Source: JBQTIY01 sp052387675
GTDB lineage: Bacteria; Planctomycetota; B15-G4
NCBI GenBank assembly: GCA_052387675.1
Contig: JBQTIY010000007.1
Span: 389,966-453,965 of the forward strand
Reading direction: 5' to 3'
Length of the DNA stretch: 64,000 nt
Each line of letters starts with the position of its first letter. Within the stretch, counting starts at the first letter, position 1. The notes below the pieces were generated by a model, which worked only from the letters and a program-made list of their open reading frames with translations, did not search any database and was not told where the DNA came from. Both the position numbers and the translations under genes were made by a program. Positions 55,105 to 63,239 of the stretch are shown piece after piece.

Positions 55105-55530
55105 ATGGATATCGCCGTCCTGCGCAGCAGTTTCGAGCAGCTCAAGCCCCAAGCCGACGAGCTCGCCAAGCGCTTCTACGCACGCATGTTCTCCACCTAT
55201 CCGCAGGTGCGGCCGCTCTTCAAGATCACCGACTTCACCGAGCAGCGCAAAAAGCTGATGGCCAGCGTCGCGGCGGTTGTCTCGCTGGCCGATCGGCCCG
55301 ACCAGCTTGGTCCGGTGCTGGCCACGATGGGCCGGCAGCACGCCGAGATCGGCGTGCAGGAGCACCAGTACGATTACGTGCGCGCCTCGATGCTCGCCGC
55401 CATGTCCGATCAGCTCGGCGAGCGTTGGACCGCGGACGTCGCCCGCACTTGGGATGAGGCCCTGCGCTTTGTGAGCGCCACCATGTGCGCCGGCGCGCGG
55501 ACGGCTACTCGAATGCCGCAAGCCCCGTGA
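55105..55530 (+). CDS. Single-domain globin (flavohaemoglobin-like NO dioxygenase)
   Basis: A 141-residue haem protein without a reductase domain. Proximal His79 (GRQHAEIGV), distal Tyr25 (RFYARMF) and Gln47 (FTEQRKK) match the haem pocket of Hmp/Vgb-type globins that turn NO into nitrate. GAGG lies 6 nt before the ATG. It is 54 bp after nsrR, so an NO sensor and an NO scavenger appear to share a unit. The 3' end overlaps the convergent acyl-CoA dehydrogenase by 26 bp. Confidence 0.88.
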   Translation: MDIAVLRSSFEQLKPQADELAKRFYARMFSTYPQVRPLFKITDFTEQRKKLMASVAAVVSLADRPDQLGPVLATMGRQHAEIGVQEHQYDYVRASMLAAMSDQLGERWTADVARTWDEALRFVSATMCAGARTATRMPQAP

Positions 55531-56674
55531 CATCCTGGCCCAGGATGAGCGTGTGGATGTCGTTGGTGCCTTCGTAGGTATAGACCGACTCCAGATTGCA
55601 CATGTGCCGCATGCACTGGTACTCGGCGGTGATGCCGTTGGCGCCGAGCATGTCGCGGGCCATGCGCGCGATCTCCAGCGCCCGGCCCACGTTGTTGCGC
55701 TTGGCCAGGCTCACGTGCTGCGGCCGGATCTGCTTACTCTCCTTGAGCTTCCCGAGGCGCCAGCAGATGAGCTGCATCGCGGTGATCTCGGTGACCATGT
55801 GCGCCAGCTTGGCCTGCACGAGCTGGAAGCCGGCCAGCGGCTTGCCGAACTGTTCGCGGCCCTTGGTGTACTGCAACGCCTCGTCGTAGCAGGCCTGCGC
55901 CGCGCCGATCGCGCCCCAAGCGATGCCGTAACGCGCTTGGCTCAGGCAGTTGAGCGGGCCCTTGAGCCCCTTAACTCCCGGCAAGCGCGCGCTGTCCTTC
56001 ACGTGGACATGGTCCAGCACCAGCTCGCTCGTCACGCTGGCGCGCAAGCTGAACTTGCGCTTCTGCTCCGGCGCGCTGAATCCCTTGGTGCCCTTTTCGA
56101 CCAGGAAGCCCTGCACGCCCTCGTCGGTCTTGGCCCATACGAGGGCCACGTCGGCGATGGTGCCATTGGTAATCCACATCTTGGCGCCGTTGAGCACCCA
56201 GCCGTCGCCGTCGCGCGTGGCGCGCGTGACCATGCCGCCCGGGTCGCTGCCGTGGTCGGGCTCGGTGAGCCCGAAGCAGCCGATGGCTTGCCCCTTGGCC
56301 ATGGGCGGCAGCCAGCGCCGCTTCTGCTCTTCGCTGCCGTAGGCAAAAATCGGCCACATGACCAAGCTGCCCTGCACCGAGACAAAGGAGCGCAGTCCGC
56401 TGTCGCCGCGCTCCAGCTCCTGGCAGATGAGGCCGTAGGCCACCGGCCCCATGCCGGCGCAGCCGTACTCCTCGGGCAGGTTGGCGCCGAGCAGGCCCAG
56501 CTCGCCGACCGCGGAGATCAGCGCGCGCGGAAATTCGGCCTTCTCGTAGGCTTCGCCGATGACCGGCATGACGCGCTCGGTGACGAAGTCGCGCGTGGTG
56601 TCGCGCACCATGCGCTCTTCCTCGCTGAGCAGCTCGTCGAGGAGGTAGTAGTCCAGGCCGCGGTAGGTGCTCAT
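55505..56674 (-). CDS. gcdH: Glutaryl-CoA dehydrogenase-type acyl-CoA dehydrogenase
   Basis: A 389-residue FAD enzyme of lysine/tryptophan catabolism, oxidising and decarboxylating glutaryl-CoA to crotonyl-CoA. CFGLTEPDHGSDPGG, MWITNG, and ARYGIAWGAIGAA are family marks; the catalytic base is the Glu in TYEGTNDIH, followed by ALILGQ-like LILGQ. These make glutaryl-CoA the best substrate guess over short-chain acyl-CoA. It appears monocistronic. Confidence 0.88.
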   Translation of the reverse strand: MSTYRGLDYYLLDELLSEEERMVRDTTRDFVTERVMPVIGEAYEKAEFPRALISAVGELGLLGANLPEEYGCAGMGPVAYGLICQELERGDSGLRSFVSVQGSLVMWPIFAYGSEEQKRRWLPPMAKGQAIGCFGLTEPDHGSDPGGMVTRATRDGDGWVLNGAKMWITNGTIADVALVWAKTDEGVQGFLVEKGTKGFSAPEQKRKFSLRASVTSELVLDHVHVKDSARLPGVKGLKGPLNCLSQARYGIAWGAIGAAQACYDEALQYTKGREQFGKPLAGFQLVQAKLAHMVTEITAMQLICWRLGKLKESKQIRPQHVSLAKRNNVGRALEIARMARDMLGANGITAEYQCMRHMCNLESVYTYEGTNDIHTLILGQDVTGLAAFE

Positions 56675-56758
56675 GGCGAGGCGTTCCGGCGAGCGGGTTT
56701 CGAAAGGCTAAAACAGGGGGCGCGTTACAAAGCGGCGCAGTCTACCAAAGGAGCGAAA

Positions 56759-57517
56759 ATGCTCACGATTCGACACAGTGGCGAGCGCGGCACCGCCGAT
56801 CACGGCTGGCTGCTCGCCAAGCACAGCTTTTCCTTCGCCGAGTACCACGACAGCGAGCACATGGGCTTTCGCTCGTTGCGTGTGCTCAACGAGGACCTCG
56901 TGCAGCCTGGCCAGGGCTTCCCCACGCACGGTCACCACGACATGGAGATCCTCACCTGGGTGCTGGCCGGCGCGCTGGAGCACAAGGACTCGCTCGGCCA
57001 CGGCGAGGTGCTGCGGCCCGGCGAGATCCAAGCCATGAGCGCGGGCACCGGCGTGCGCCACAGCGAGTCCAACCCGTCGCCGAAGGAGCCGCTCCATCTT
57101 TTGCAGATCTGGATCGTGCCCGAGCGACGCGGCCTGCCGCCGAGTTACGAGCAGCGGCGCGTCCCGGAGGAGGTGCTCAGCGCACCCGATGGACGCCTGG
57201 CGCTCATCGCCGCGCCTGTGACTGCTGCGCCGGCGGATTCGGTTCGAGCCTCCGCGGCCTTCCGGCCGGTGGGTATTCACCAAGACGTGCGGCTTTACGC
57301 CAAGCGGCTCGCGCCGGGACAGAGCGTGGAGCACCCGCTCATGGAGGGACGCGCGGCCTGGATCCAAGTGGCGCGCGGCGCGCTCACGCTCACGGGCGAC
57401 ACGAGCCGGACCAGCGCCGCCCTGCACGCCGGCGACGGCGCAGCGGTCAGCGGCGAGCGCGCCCTGCGGCTCAGCGCCACCGAGCCGGCCGAGGTGCTGC
57501 TCTTCGATCTGGCCTAA
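56759..57517 (+). CDS. Pirin-family cupin protein (YhaK/quercetinase-like)
   Basis: A 252-residue bicupin. SFAEYHDSEHMGF, GFPTHGHHDMEILTWVL and GTGVRHSESN, then SPxxP, hold the metal His/Glu set of the N-terminal pirin cupin. Members are iron/nickel dioxygenases or redox regulators. The frame is open upstream, but AAAGGAG 6 nt before ATG 56759 fixes the start. It is divergent from gcdH. Confidence 0.9.
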   Translation: MLTIRHSGERGTADHGWLLAKHSFSFAEYHDSEHMGFRSLRVLNEDLVQPGQGFPTHGHHDMEILTWVLAGALEHKDSLGHGEVLRPGEIQAMSAGTGVRHSESNPSPKEPLHLLQIWIVPERRGLPPSYEQRRVPEEVLSAPDGRLALIAAPVTAAPADSVRASAAFRPVGIHQDVRLYAKRLAPGQSVEHPLMEGRAAWIQVARGALTLTGDTSRTSAALHAGDGAAVSGERALRLSATEPAEVLLFDLA

Positions 57518-57542
57518 GGCGCGATGTGATACAGAAAGACGC

Positions 57543-59684
57543 GTGAGCGCCGCGTCCACAACCCGTTCCGCCGCCGCCGGGCCGCGCCCCTTGCTCATCA
57601 CGGCGGCGCTGCCTTACGCCAATGGCCCGCTGCACCTGGGCCACATCGCGGGCGCCTACCTGCCGGCCGATCTCTACGCCCGTTACCAGCGCCTCGCGCG
57701 CGGGCTCGGCGCGGAGTCGAGCGCCGCCCGCTTTGCCGGCGGCGAGCCGCGCCGCGATCCGGGGGTGCTCTTCATTTGCGGCACCGACGAGCACGGCGTA
57801 GCCATCACGGTGAATGCCGAGCGCGAGAAAAAGGACTTCCAGGCCTACGTCGACCACTGGCACGGCGAGATTGCGCGCCTCTTCGAGCGCTTCCGCATCT
57901 CCTTCGATCAGTTCTCGCGGACCACGAACCGCGAACCGCACTACCGGCTCTCGCAGGAGTTTTTTCTGCGCTTGCTGCGCACCGGCAACCTGCGCCGCCA
58001 GGAAGTCCAGCAGCAGTATTCGCCCAAGACCGGGCGCTTTCTGGCCGACCGCTACGTGCTCGGCACCTGCTATCTGTGCGGGCACAGCCCGGCGCGCGGC
58101 GACGAGTGCCCCAAGTGTGGCGCCTGGCTCGATGCGACGAAGTTGAAGGATGCCGTCTCCACGCTCGACCCCACGGACCGGCTCGAGCTGCGGCCGGCCT
58201 GGCAGTTCGAACTGGACATGGCGCCCATTTCGGGCGGCCCCGAGGCGCTGCGCCGCGCCTACGGCAGCTTCTTCGTGGACTATCTGGGCTGGATGCGCGC
58301 GCGGCTCAAGCCCAATGTGCGCACGATGATGTTCGACAAACTCATCGACGGCGAAGGGATGCGCGCGCGGCCCATCACGCGCGACCTGCCCTGGGGCGTG
58401 CCGCTGCCGCAGTACGCGTTGCCTGCGCGCCCCGGCGAGAGCCAAGGCGAGTCGCTCGGCGACGTGAGCGGCAAAGTGCTCTACGTCTGGTTCGACGCGC
58501 CCATCGGTTACGTGAGCGCCACGATCGAATGGGCCCGCGATGTGCTCGCCGAGCCCGCAGCCTGGCGACAGTACTGGATTGCCTCGGCTCCCGCCGCAGC
58601 CACGGCCGCCAGCGCCGAGTCACGCGACCGCTCCTATCTGCGCGCCGGCGAGCTCGTGCACTTCATCGGCAAGGACAACATTCCGTTTCACGGCATCGTT
58701 TTCCCGGCCATGCTCGCCGGGCAGTCGGCGGAGGCCGGCGACGCGCAGAGCGCTGCCAGCGTCGGCGGAGCCGCCGACGCGGCCGGGGCCACCGAGTGCC
58801 TGCCGCCGGGCAGCTTGGCGCCGGGTGCGCCGCTGCTGGGCCCCGGCCCCGGTGAGCGTTACGTGCTGCCCGACAACGTGCCTGCCAACGAGTTCTACAA
58901 CCTCGAAGGGCGCAAGTTCAGCACGAGCGACAAATGGACCGTGGATCCGCATCACCTCGCCGAAGTCTTCGGCGTGGACGCGCTGCGCTGGTACCTCACC
59001 GTGAGCATGCCCGAGACCGCCGACAGCCAGTTCACCTTCGCCGGCCTGCAGGCCGAGACGAACCTGCTCGCAGACGTGATCGGCAACTACGCCTCACGCG
59101 TGCTGAAGTTCATTCAGACACACTTGGGCGGCGGCGTGCCGCGCTTTTCCGAAACGGCCGGCTGGGATCCGGGCTTCAAGCTCGATGACCCGGACCGCAA
59201 ACCCCCGCGGCAGCATTACGCAGACGTCGTAGCGCAATACGTCGCGAACACCGGCCAAGCTCTGGCCGACTGCGATTTTCGAGATGCCGCCGAGATCGCC
59301 CTGAACCTCGGCCGCTTCGGCAATGGACAGTTCGATCTGCACGCTCCCTGGAAACTGCGCAAGAGCAACCTGGAGCAATGCGGCTGTTCGCTCTTCATCC
59401 ATGTGCAGATCCTGGCCGGGCTCTCGGTGGTGCTCACGCCCTTCGTGCCCGACGCGGCCGCGCGCCTGCGCGCGATGCTCAATCTGCCGCCCGTGCGCGC
59501 GTGGACGCCCAGCGGCCTGCCGCCAGGCGAGAGTCTGCCGGGCGCCACGCACGAGCACGAGATTCCGGCCGGGCACGCGCTCGGCGAGCCGGGCATTCTC
59601 TTCACCAAGATTCCCGACGAGATCGTCGAGCGCGAGCGCGCGGCCTTGCTCGGCACGTCGCCCTCGCCTTCGCAGCAGCCGTAG
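57543..59684 (+). CDS. metG: Methionine--tRNA ligase with insertions
   Basis: A 713-residue class I synthetase. HLGH (31-34) is the HIGH motif. A single CxxC-x9-CxxC zinc knuckle (CYLCG...CPKCG) lies near 180-197, and KFSTS (458-462) replaces KMSKS. Two insertions are notable: one near 55-73 (LGAESSAARFAGGEPRRD) and an Ala/Gly/Pro-rich one at about 393-438 just before the KFSTS domain. There is no C-terminal tRNA-binding (EMAP-like) domain. GTG 57543 is the only suitable start. Confidence 0.93.
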   Translation: MSAASTTRSAAAGPRPLLITAALPYANGPLHLGHIAGAYLPADLYARYQRLARGLGAESSAARFAGGEPRRDPGVLFICGTDEHGVAITVNAEREKKDFQAYVDHWHGEIARLFERFRISFDQFSRTTNREPHYRLSQEFFLRLLRTGNLRRQEVQQQYSPKTGRFLADRYVLGTCYLCGHSPARGDECPKCGAWLDATKLKDAVSTLDPTDRLELRPAWQFELDMAPISGGPEALRRAYGSFFVDYLGWMRARLKPNVRTMMFDKLIDGEGMRARPITRDLPWGVPLPQYALPARPGESQGESLGDVSGKVLYVWFDAPIGYVSATIEWARDVLAEPAAWRQYWIASAPAAATAASAESRDRSYLRAGELVHFIGKDNIPFHGIVFPAMLAGQSAEAGDAQSAASVGGAADAAGATECLPPGSLAPGAPLLGPGPGERYVLPDNVPANEFYNLEGRKFSTSDKWTVDPHHLAEVFGVDALRWYLTVSMPETADSQFTFAGLQAETNLLADVIGNYASRVLKFIQTHLGGGVPRFSETAGWDPGFKLDDPDRKPPRQHYADVVAQYVANTGQALADCDFRDAAEIALNLGRFGNGQFDLHAPWKLRKSNLEQCGCSLFIHVQILAGLSVVLTPFVPDAAARLRAMLNLPPVRAWTPSGLPPGESLPGATHEHEIPAGHALGEPGILFTKIPDEIVERERAALLGTSPSPSQQP

Positions 59685-59695
59685 CCGAGCTCGGC
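59684..59695. terminator. Perfect 12-bp palindrome at the metG 3' end
   Basis: GCCGAGCTCGGC includes the last base of the metG stop. It lies in the 63-bp gap between convergent genes. It has no loop of its own and no U-tract, so terminator status is a guess. Confidence 0.2.
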
Positions 59696-59747
59696 CAGGC
59701 GTCGCGGTGAGCGTCTTAAGCGCGCCGCTCAGAGTTTCCGCTGCGGT

Positions 59748-62700
59748 CTAGCGGTCCTGTTCGGTGACGCCGAAGCCGCTGCGATCGGGGAAGGCCGGCA
59801 CCGGCAGCGGCCGGTAGCCCTCACCGCGCTGCAGGGCCGCGAGCATCAGCTCGATGGCCTTGTCGAGCTGCGGGTCTTCGCCGTGTTGCATGCGCGCGGG
59901 ATCCTCGATGACCTCGACATCCGGGTCCACGCCGTAGCCTTCCACGCCCCAGGTGCCGTCATTCTCGTAGAAGGCGAAGTTGGGCACCGAGACCGAGGCG
60001 CCATCCAAAAGCGGCGGCAGGTTGTCGATGCCGATCAGGCCGCCCCAGGTGCGCACGCCAATGAGCGGCCCCAGGCCCGCCTGCCGGAAGTAGTACGGGA
60101 AGGCGTCGCCGCCGCTGCCCGCGCGCTGATTGATGAGCATGCACTTGGGGCCCTGGTGGCTGTCGGGCGGCCACACCAGCGACTTGCTGTCGCGAATCGC
60201 CCACAGGTTCGTGACCGGCCGCGCCAGCAGCTCGATGAAACGGGTGGGCACTTGTCCGCCGCCGTTCCAGCGCTCATCCACGATGAGCGCCTCCTTGTGG
60301 ATCTGTCCGGCGAACTGGCGGAAGAGATTGTTCTGGCCGTTGACGCCGGTGTCAGGCACATGCAGATAGCCCACGCGCCCGCCGCTGGCTTGCTCGACGC
60401 GCAGCCGACGTGACTCGACCCAGGCGCGATAACGCAGCGCGCCGTCATTGGCCAGCGGCTTGACGAGCACGCGCCGCGCGCTCTCGTCGAGTTGCGGCCG
60501 ATCCGAGAGCGTGAGCGCAACGACTTGGTCAGCCTTGCCGACGAAGGCCTGCCAGGGATCGCGTTCGGTATTCAGCGGCACGCCATCCACGGCCAGCAGG
60601 AAGTCGCCGACCTTGGCGGTGACGCCGGGCTGGGAGAGCGGCCCGCGGGCGTCCGCATCCCACGGTGCCCCTTCATGGATCGCAGCGATGCGGAAAGCTC
60701 CCTGCTCCAGTGAGAAGTCGCAGGCCAAGAGGCCCACCGGCACATTCGGCTGCGCCTCGCCCTCGTCGGGGCCGCCGTTGTAGTAGGCATGGCCCACGTT
60801 CAGCTCGGAGATGAGCTCGCGGATCACGTAGCCGACGTCGCCCCGCGAGACGCAGTCCTCGAGCAGCGCGCCGTAGCTCGTGCGCATGGAGACCCAGTCC
60901 ACGCCGTGCATTTGCGGGTCGTAGAACCACTCGCGGTAGCGGCGCCAAGCGTCGACGAACATGGCGCGCCACTCGTCGCGCGGATCGACGAGCACGCGCA
61001 TGCCGGCCGTGACCACCGGCTTGGCCTTGGCGTCAGGCTTGGCCTCACGCAGCGTGGCCTGGCCCTCGTGGGCTACGAGCAGGATCTTGCCGTCGGCGGA
61101 GAGCGCGAGCGCATTGGCTTTGTCGGCGAGCGACTTCTCTTTGCGCTCGTCGTCCTCGAGATCGAAGAAGTGGACCGAGGCGGGGCCGTCGAGGCCCGGC
61201 GCCGGGCGGCGGGCGTAAACAAGCTGTCCGCTGTGTGTCACGGCCAGGTCGCTGAAGTTGCCGCGCCCGACGGGCAGCAGCACCGCGCGCCGCTCGAAGC
61301 CCTCGACGTCGATGCGCAGCCGCTCCTTCGGCGGGGCCTCGGCGTCGGCTTCGGGCTCCGTCTTCGCCTGCTCCTCAGCCTTGGCCTTGGTCTTTTCCTC
61401 GCCGCGCAACTCCTCGTCGCTCTTGGGCAAGAACGGCGAGGGCACGTCAGCGCGCAGCGGCACGACGAGCAGCCGGTCGGTGGCCGCATAGACGAAGGTC
61501 GTGTCCAGATCGCCGTAGCGCGGCTCGCTCCATTCGCGCGTCGACGCGAGAAACAAATATTTGCCTTCGCGATCAAAGGTCGGCCAGTTGTCCGCGAAGA
61601 CGCCCGCGGTGAGCCGCTGGCTCGTGCGCGCCTCGGCATCCCAGAGCCAGAGTGAGGGCAGACTGTCGGCCGCCTTGTTGTAGGCCAGCCACGTGCTGTC
61701 GTGCGACCAGGAGACGTGCATCGGCCGCGCCCAAGGGTCGCGATCCACGCTCACGGTCTGCTGGCTCTCGAGTTCGTGGACGTAGAGCTGCGCCGACTGG
61801 TCCTGGAAGGCGAGGCGCTTGCTGTCCGGCGACCAGAGCAGCCGGCTGAAGAAGGCCTGGTGTCCGTCGGTGAGCTGCCGCGCGCCTTTCGCTGAGCCAT
61901 CCGAGGCGATGAGGTGCAGCTCGTACTCGCCGTCGCGATCGGAGCTGTAGGCCACCCACTGACCGTCGGGGCTCCAGGCGGGCGAGCGGTCGCTGGCGTT
62001 GTCGCTCGCCGTGAGATTGCGGGGCGCGCCGTGTTCGGCGGGCAGCGTCCAGATGTCGCCGCGCGCCTCGACGAGCGCGCGCTTGCCGCTCGGCGAGAGC
62101 GCCCAGCCGCCAGCCGCCTTCGAGACGTCCACCGCGCGCGCCGCCAGCTCGGGTCGATCGCCCGGCACGGTCACGTTGAGTACGCGCGTCTGCTGCGTGC
62201 GCAGATCGAGCAGATGCAGAGCGCTGCCATGCTGGAAGACAATCTCGCCGCCGCCGTTGTCACCAGGACCAATAGCCGGCCAGCGCACATCGAACTCACC
62301 GAAGTCGGTGACCTGCCGGCGGCGGCCGCTATCCAGCTCGTAGACCCACACGTTGAGATGGTGATTGCTGCCCGCGTCGGAGAGGTAGTAGACGCTGCGC
62401 CCATGCCACATGGGATACGTGTCGGTGCCCTTCCAGTCGGTCATGCGTCGGCTCTCGAGCGTGCGCAGATTGAAGAGCCACACATCCATGGCCGTGCCGC
62501 CCTCGTAGCGCTTCCAAGTGCGCGCATCGAAGGGCACCGGCACGTAGGCCAGCCAGTCGCCATCCGCGGAGAGCGCGGCGTTGCCGCCGTAAGGCACGGG
62601 CAGGCGCTGCGGCAGGCCGCCCTGCGCGCCCATCGTGAAGATCTGCGCCACGCCGCGCGAGGCGAGCGGGCTCTCGTGCGCGCTGGCAAAGAGCACGCGT

Positions 62701-63131
62701 CCATCGGGCGTCCAGTCGCAGACTTGCTCGACGCCCGGGTGATGCGTGAGACGCCGTGCCACGCCGCCGCTCACGGGCAGCACGAAGAGGTCGCGGCCGC
62801 CGTCGTAGTTGCCGGAGAAGAGGATCTCGCGGCCGTCGGGTGAGAAACGCGGCACGACTTCCGAGCCCGCCGGGCTGGAGAGCGGCGTGGCTAGGCCGCC
62901 CTCGCGCGGCACGAGCCACAGATCGTCGGCGTAGGCGAAGGCCACGTGCGTGGCGGAGACATCCGGCGAGCGCAGCATGCCGGGCACGCGCTCCGCGCCG
63001 GGCTGCGCGGCGGCCGCCGCCTGGCCGGCCTGCACAGGCAGCACAGCCAGCGCCGTCCCGGAGGCCGAGACGGTGGCGCCGCAGGCGGCGAGGAGTGGGA
63101 AGAGCAGCGCGGAGAGCGTGGAACGCGTCAT
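59748..63131 (-). CDS. Tricorn-type S41 serine protease, probable lipoprotein
   Basis: A 1127-residue protein: lipoprotein-type signal (LLFPLLAACG), two WD40/PD40-like propellers (about 50-360 and 365-690; repeats such as RFSPDGREILFSG), a Glu/Lys/Ala-rich linker near 570-600, C1, PDZ (about 850-920) and C2 domains. Tricorn-like catalytic residues: His781 (NVGHAYYN), Ser1006 (QRAGSGGDAF) and Glu1064 (WGVEGYG). The residue before the His is Gly, where Thermoplasma tricorn has Ser745. Substrates are peptides made by other proteases. AGGAG 8 nt upstream supports the ATG. Confidence 0.9.
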   Translation of the reverse strand: MTRSTLSALLFPLLAACGATVSASGTALAVLPVQAGQAAAAAQPGAERVPGMLRSPDVSATHVAFAYADDLWLVPREGGLATPLSSPAGSEVVPRFSPDGREILFSGNYDGGRDLFVLPVSGGVARRLTHHPGVEQVCDWTPDGRVLFASAHESPLASRGVAQIFTMGAQGGLPQRLPVPYGGNAALSADGDWLAYVPVPFDARTWKRYEGGTAMDVWLFNLRTLESRRMTDWKGTDTYPMWHGRSVYYLSDAGSNHHLNVWVYELDSGRRRQVTDFGEFDVRWPAIGPGDNGGGEIVFQHGSALHLLDLRTQQTRVLNVTVPGDRPELAARAVDVSKAAGGWALSPSGKRALVEARGDIWTLPAEHGAPRNLTASDNASDRSPAWSPDGQWVAYSSDRDGEYELHLIASDGSAKGARQLTDGHQAFFSRLLWSPDSKRLAFQDQSAQLYVHELESQQTVSVDRDPWARPMHVSWSHDSTWLAYNKAADSLPSLWLWDAEARTSQRLTAGVFADNWPTFDREGKYLFLASTREWSEPRYGDLDTTFVYAATDRLLVVPLRADVPSPFLPKSDEELRGEEKTKAKAEEQAKTEPEADAEAPPKERLRIDVEGFERRAVLLPVGRGNFSDLAVTHSGQLVYARRPAPGLDGPASVHFFDLEDDERKEKSLADKANALALSADGKILLVAHEGQATLREAKPDAKAKPVVTAGMRVLVDPRDEWRAMFVDAWRRYREWFYDPQMHGVDWVSMRTSYGALLEDCVSRGDVGYVIRELISELNVGHAYYNGGPDEGEAQPNVPVGLLACDFSLEQGAFRIAAIHEGAPWDADARGPLSQPGVTAKVGDFLLAVDGVPLNTERDPWQAFVGKADQVVALTLSDRPQLDESARRVLVKPLANDGALRYRAWVESRRLRVEQASGGRVGYLHVPDTGVNGQNNLFRQFAGQIHKEALIVDERWNGGGQVPTRFIELLARPVTNLWAIRDSKSLVWPPDSHQGPKCMLINQRAGSGGDAFPYYFRQAGLGPLIGVRTWGGLIGIDNLPPLLDGASVSVPNFAFYENDGTWGVEGYGVDPDVEVIEDPARMQHGEDPQLDKAIELMLAALQRGEGYRPLPVPAFPDRSGFGVTEQDR

Positions 63132-63239
63132 GGCGAAGACTCCTGAACCTGGAGGGTCGCCACCCTACCCGAGCGGGAGCAGGCACCGCCAACCAGCGGC
63201 CGGCGGCGCGTTGCGCGTCACCGAGCCGTCACGAAGCGC

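Noticed and set aside
55553..57517. A 654-codon frame suggesting a longer pirin
   Set aside because: The N-terminal 400 codons are antisense to gcdH; a good SD precedes ATG 56759.
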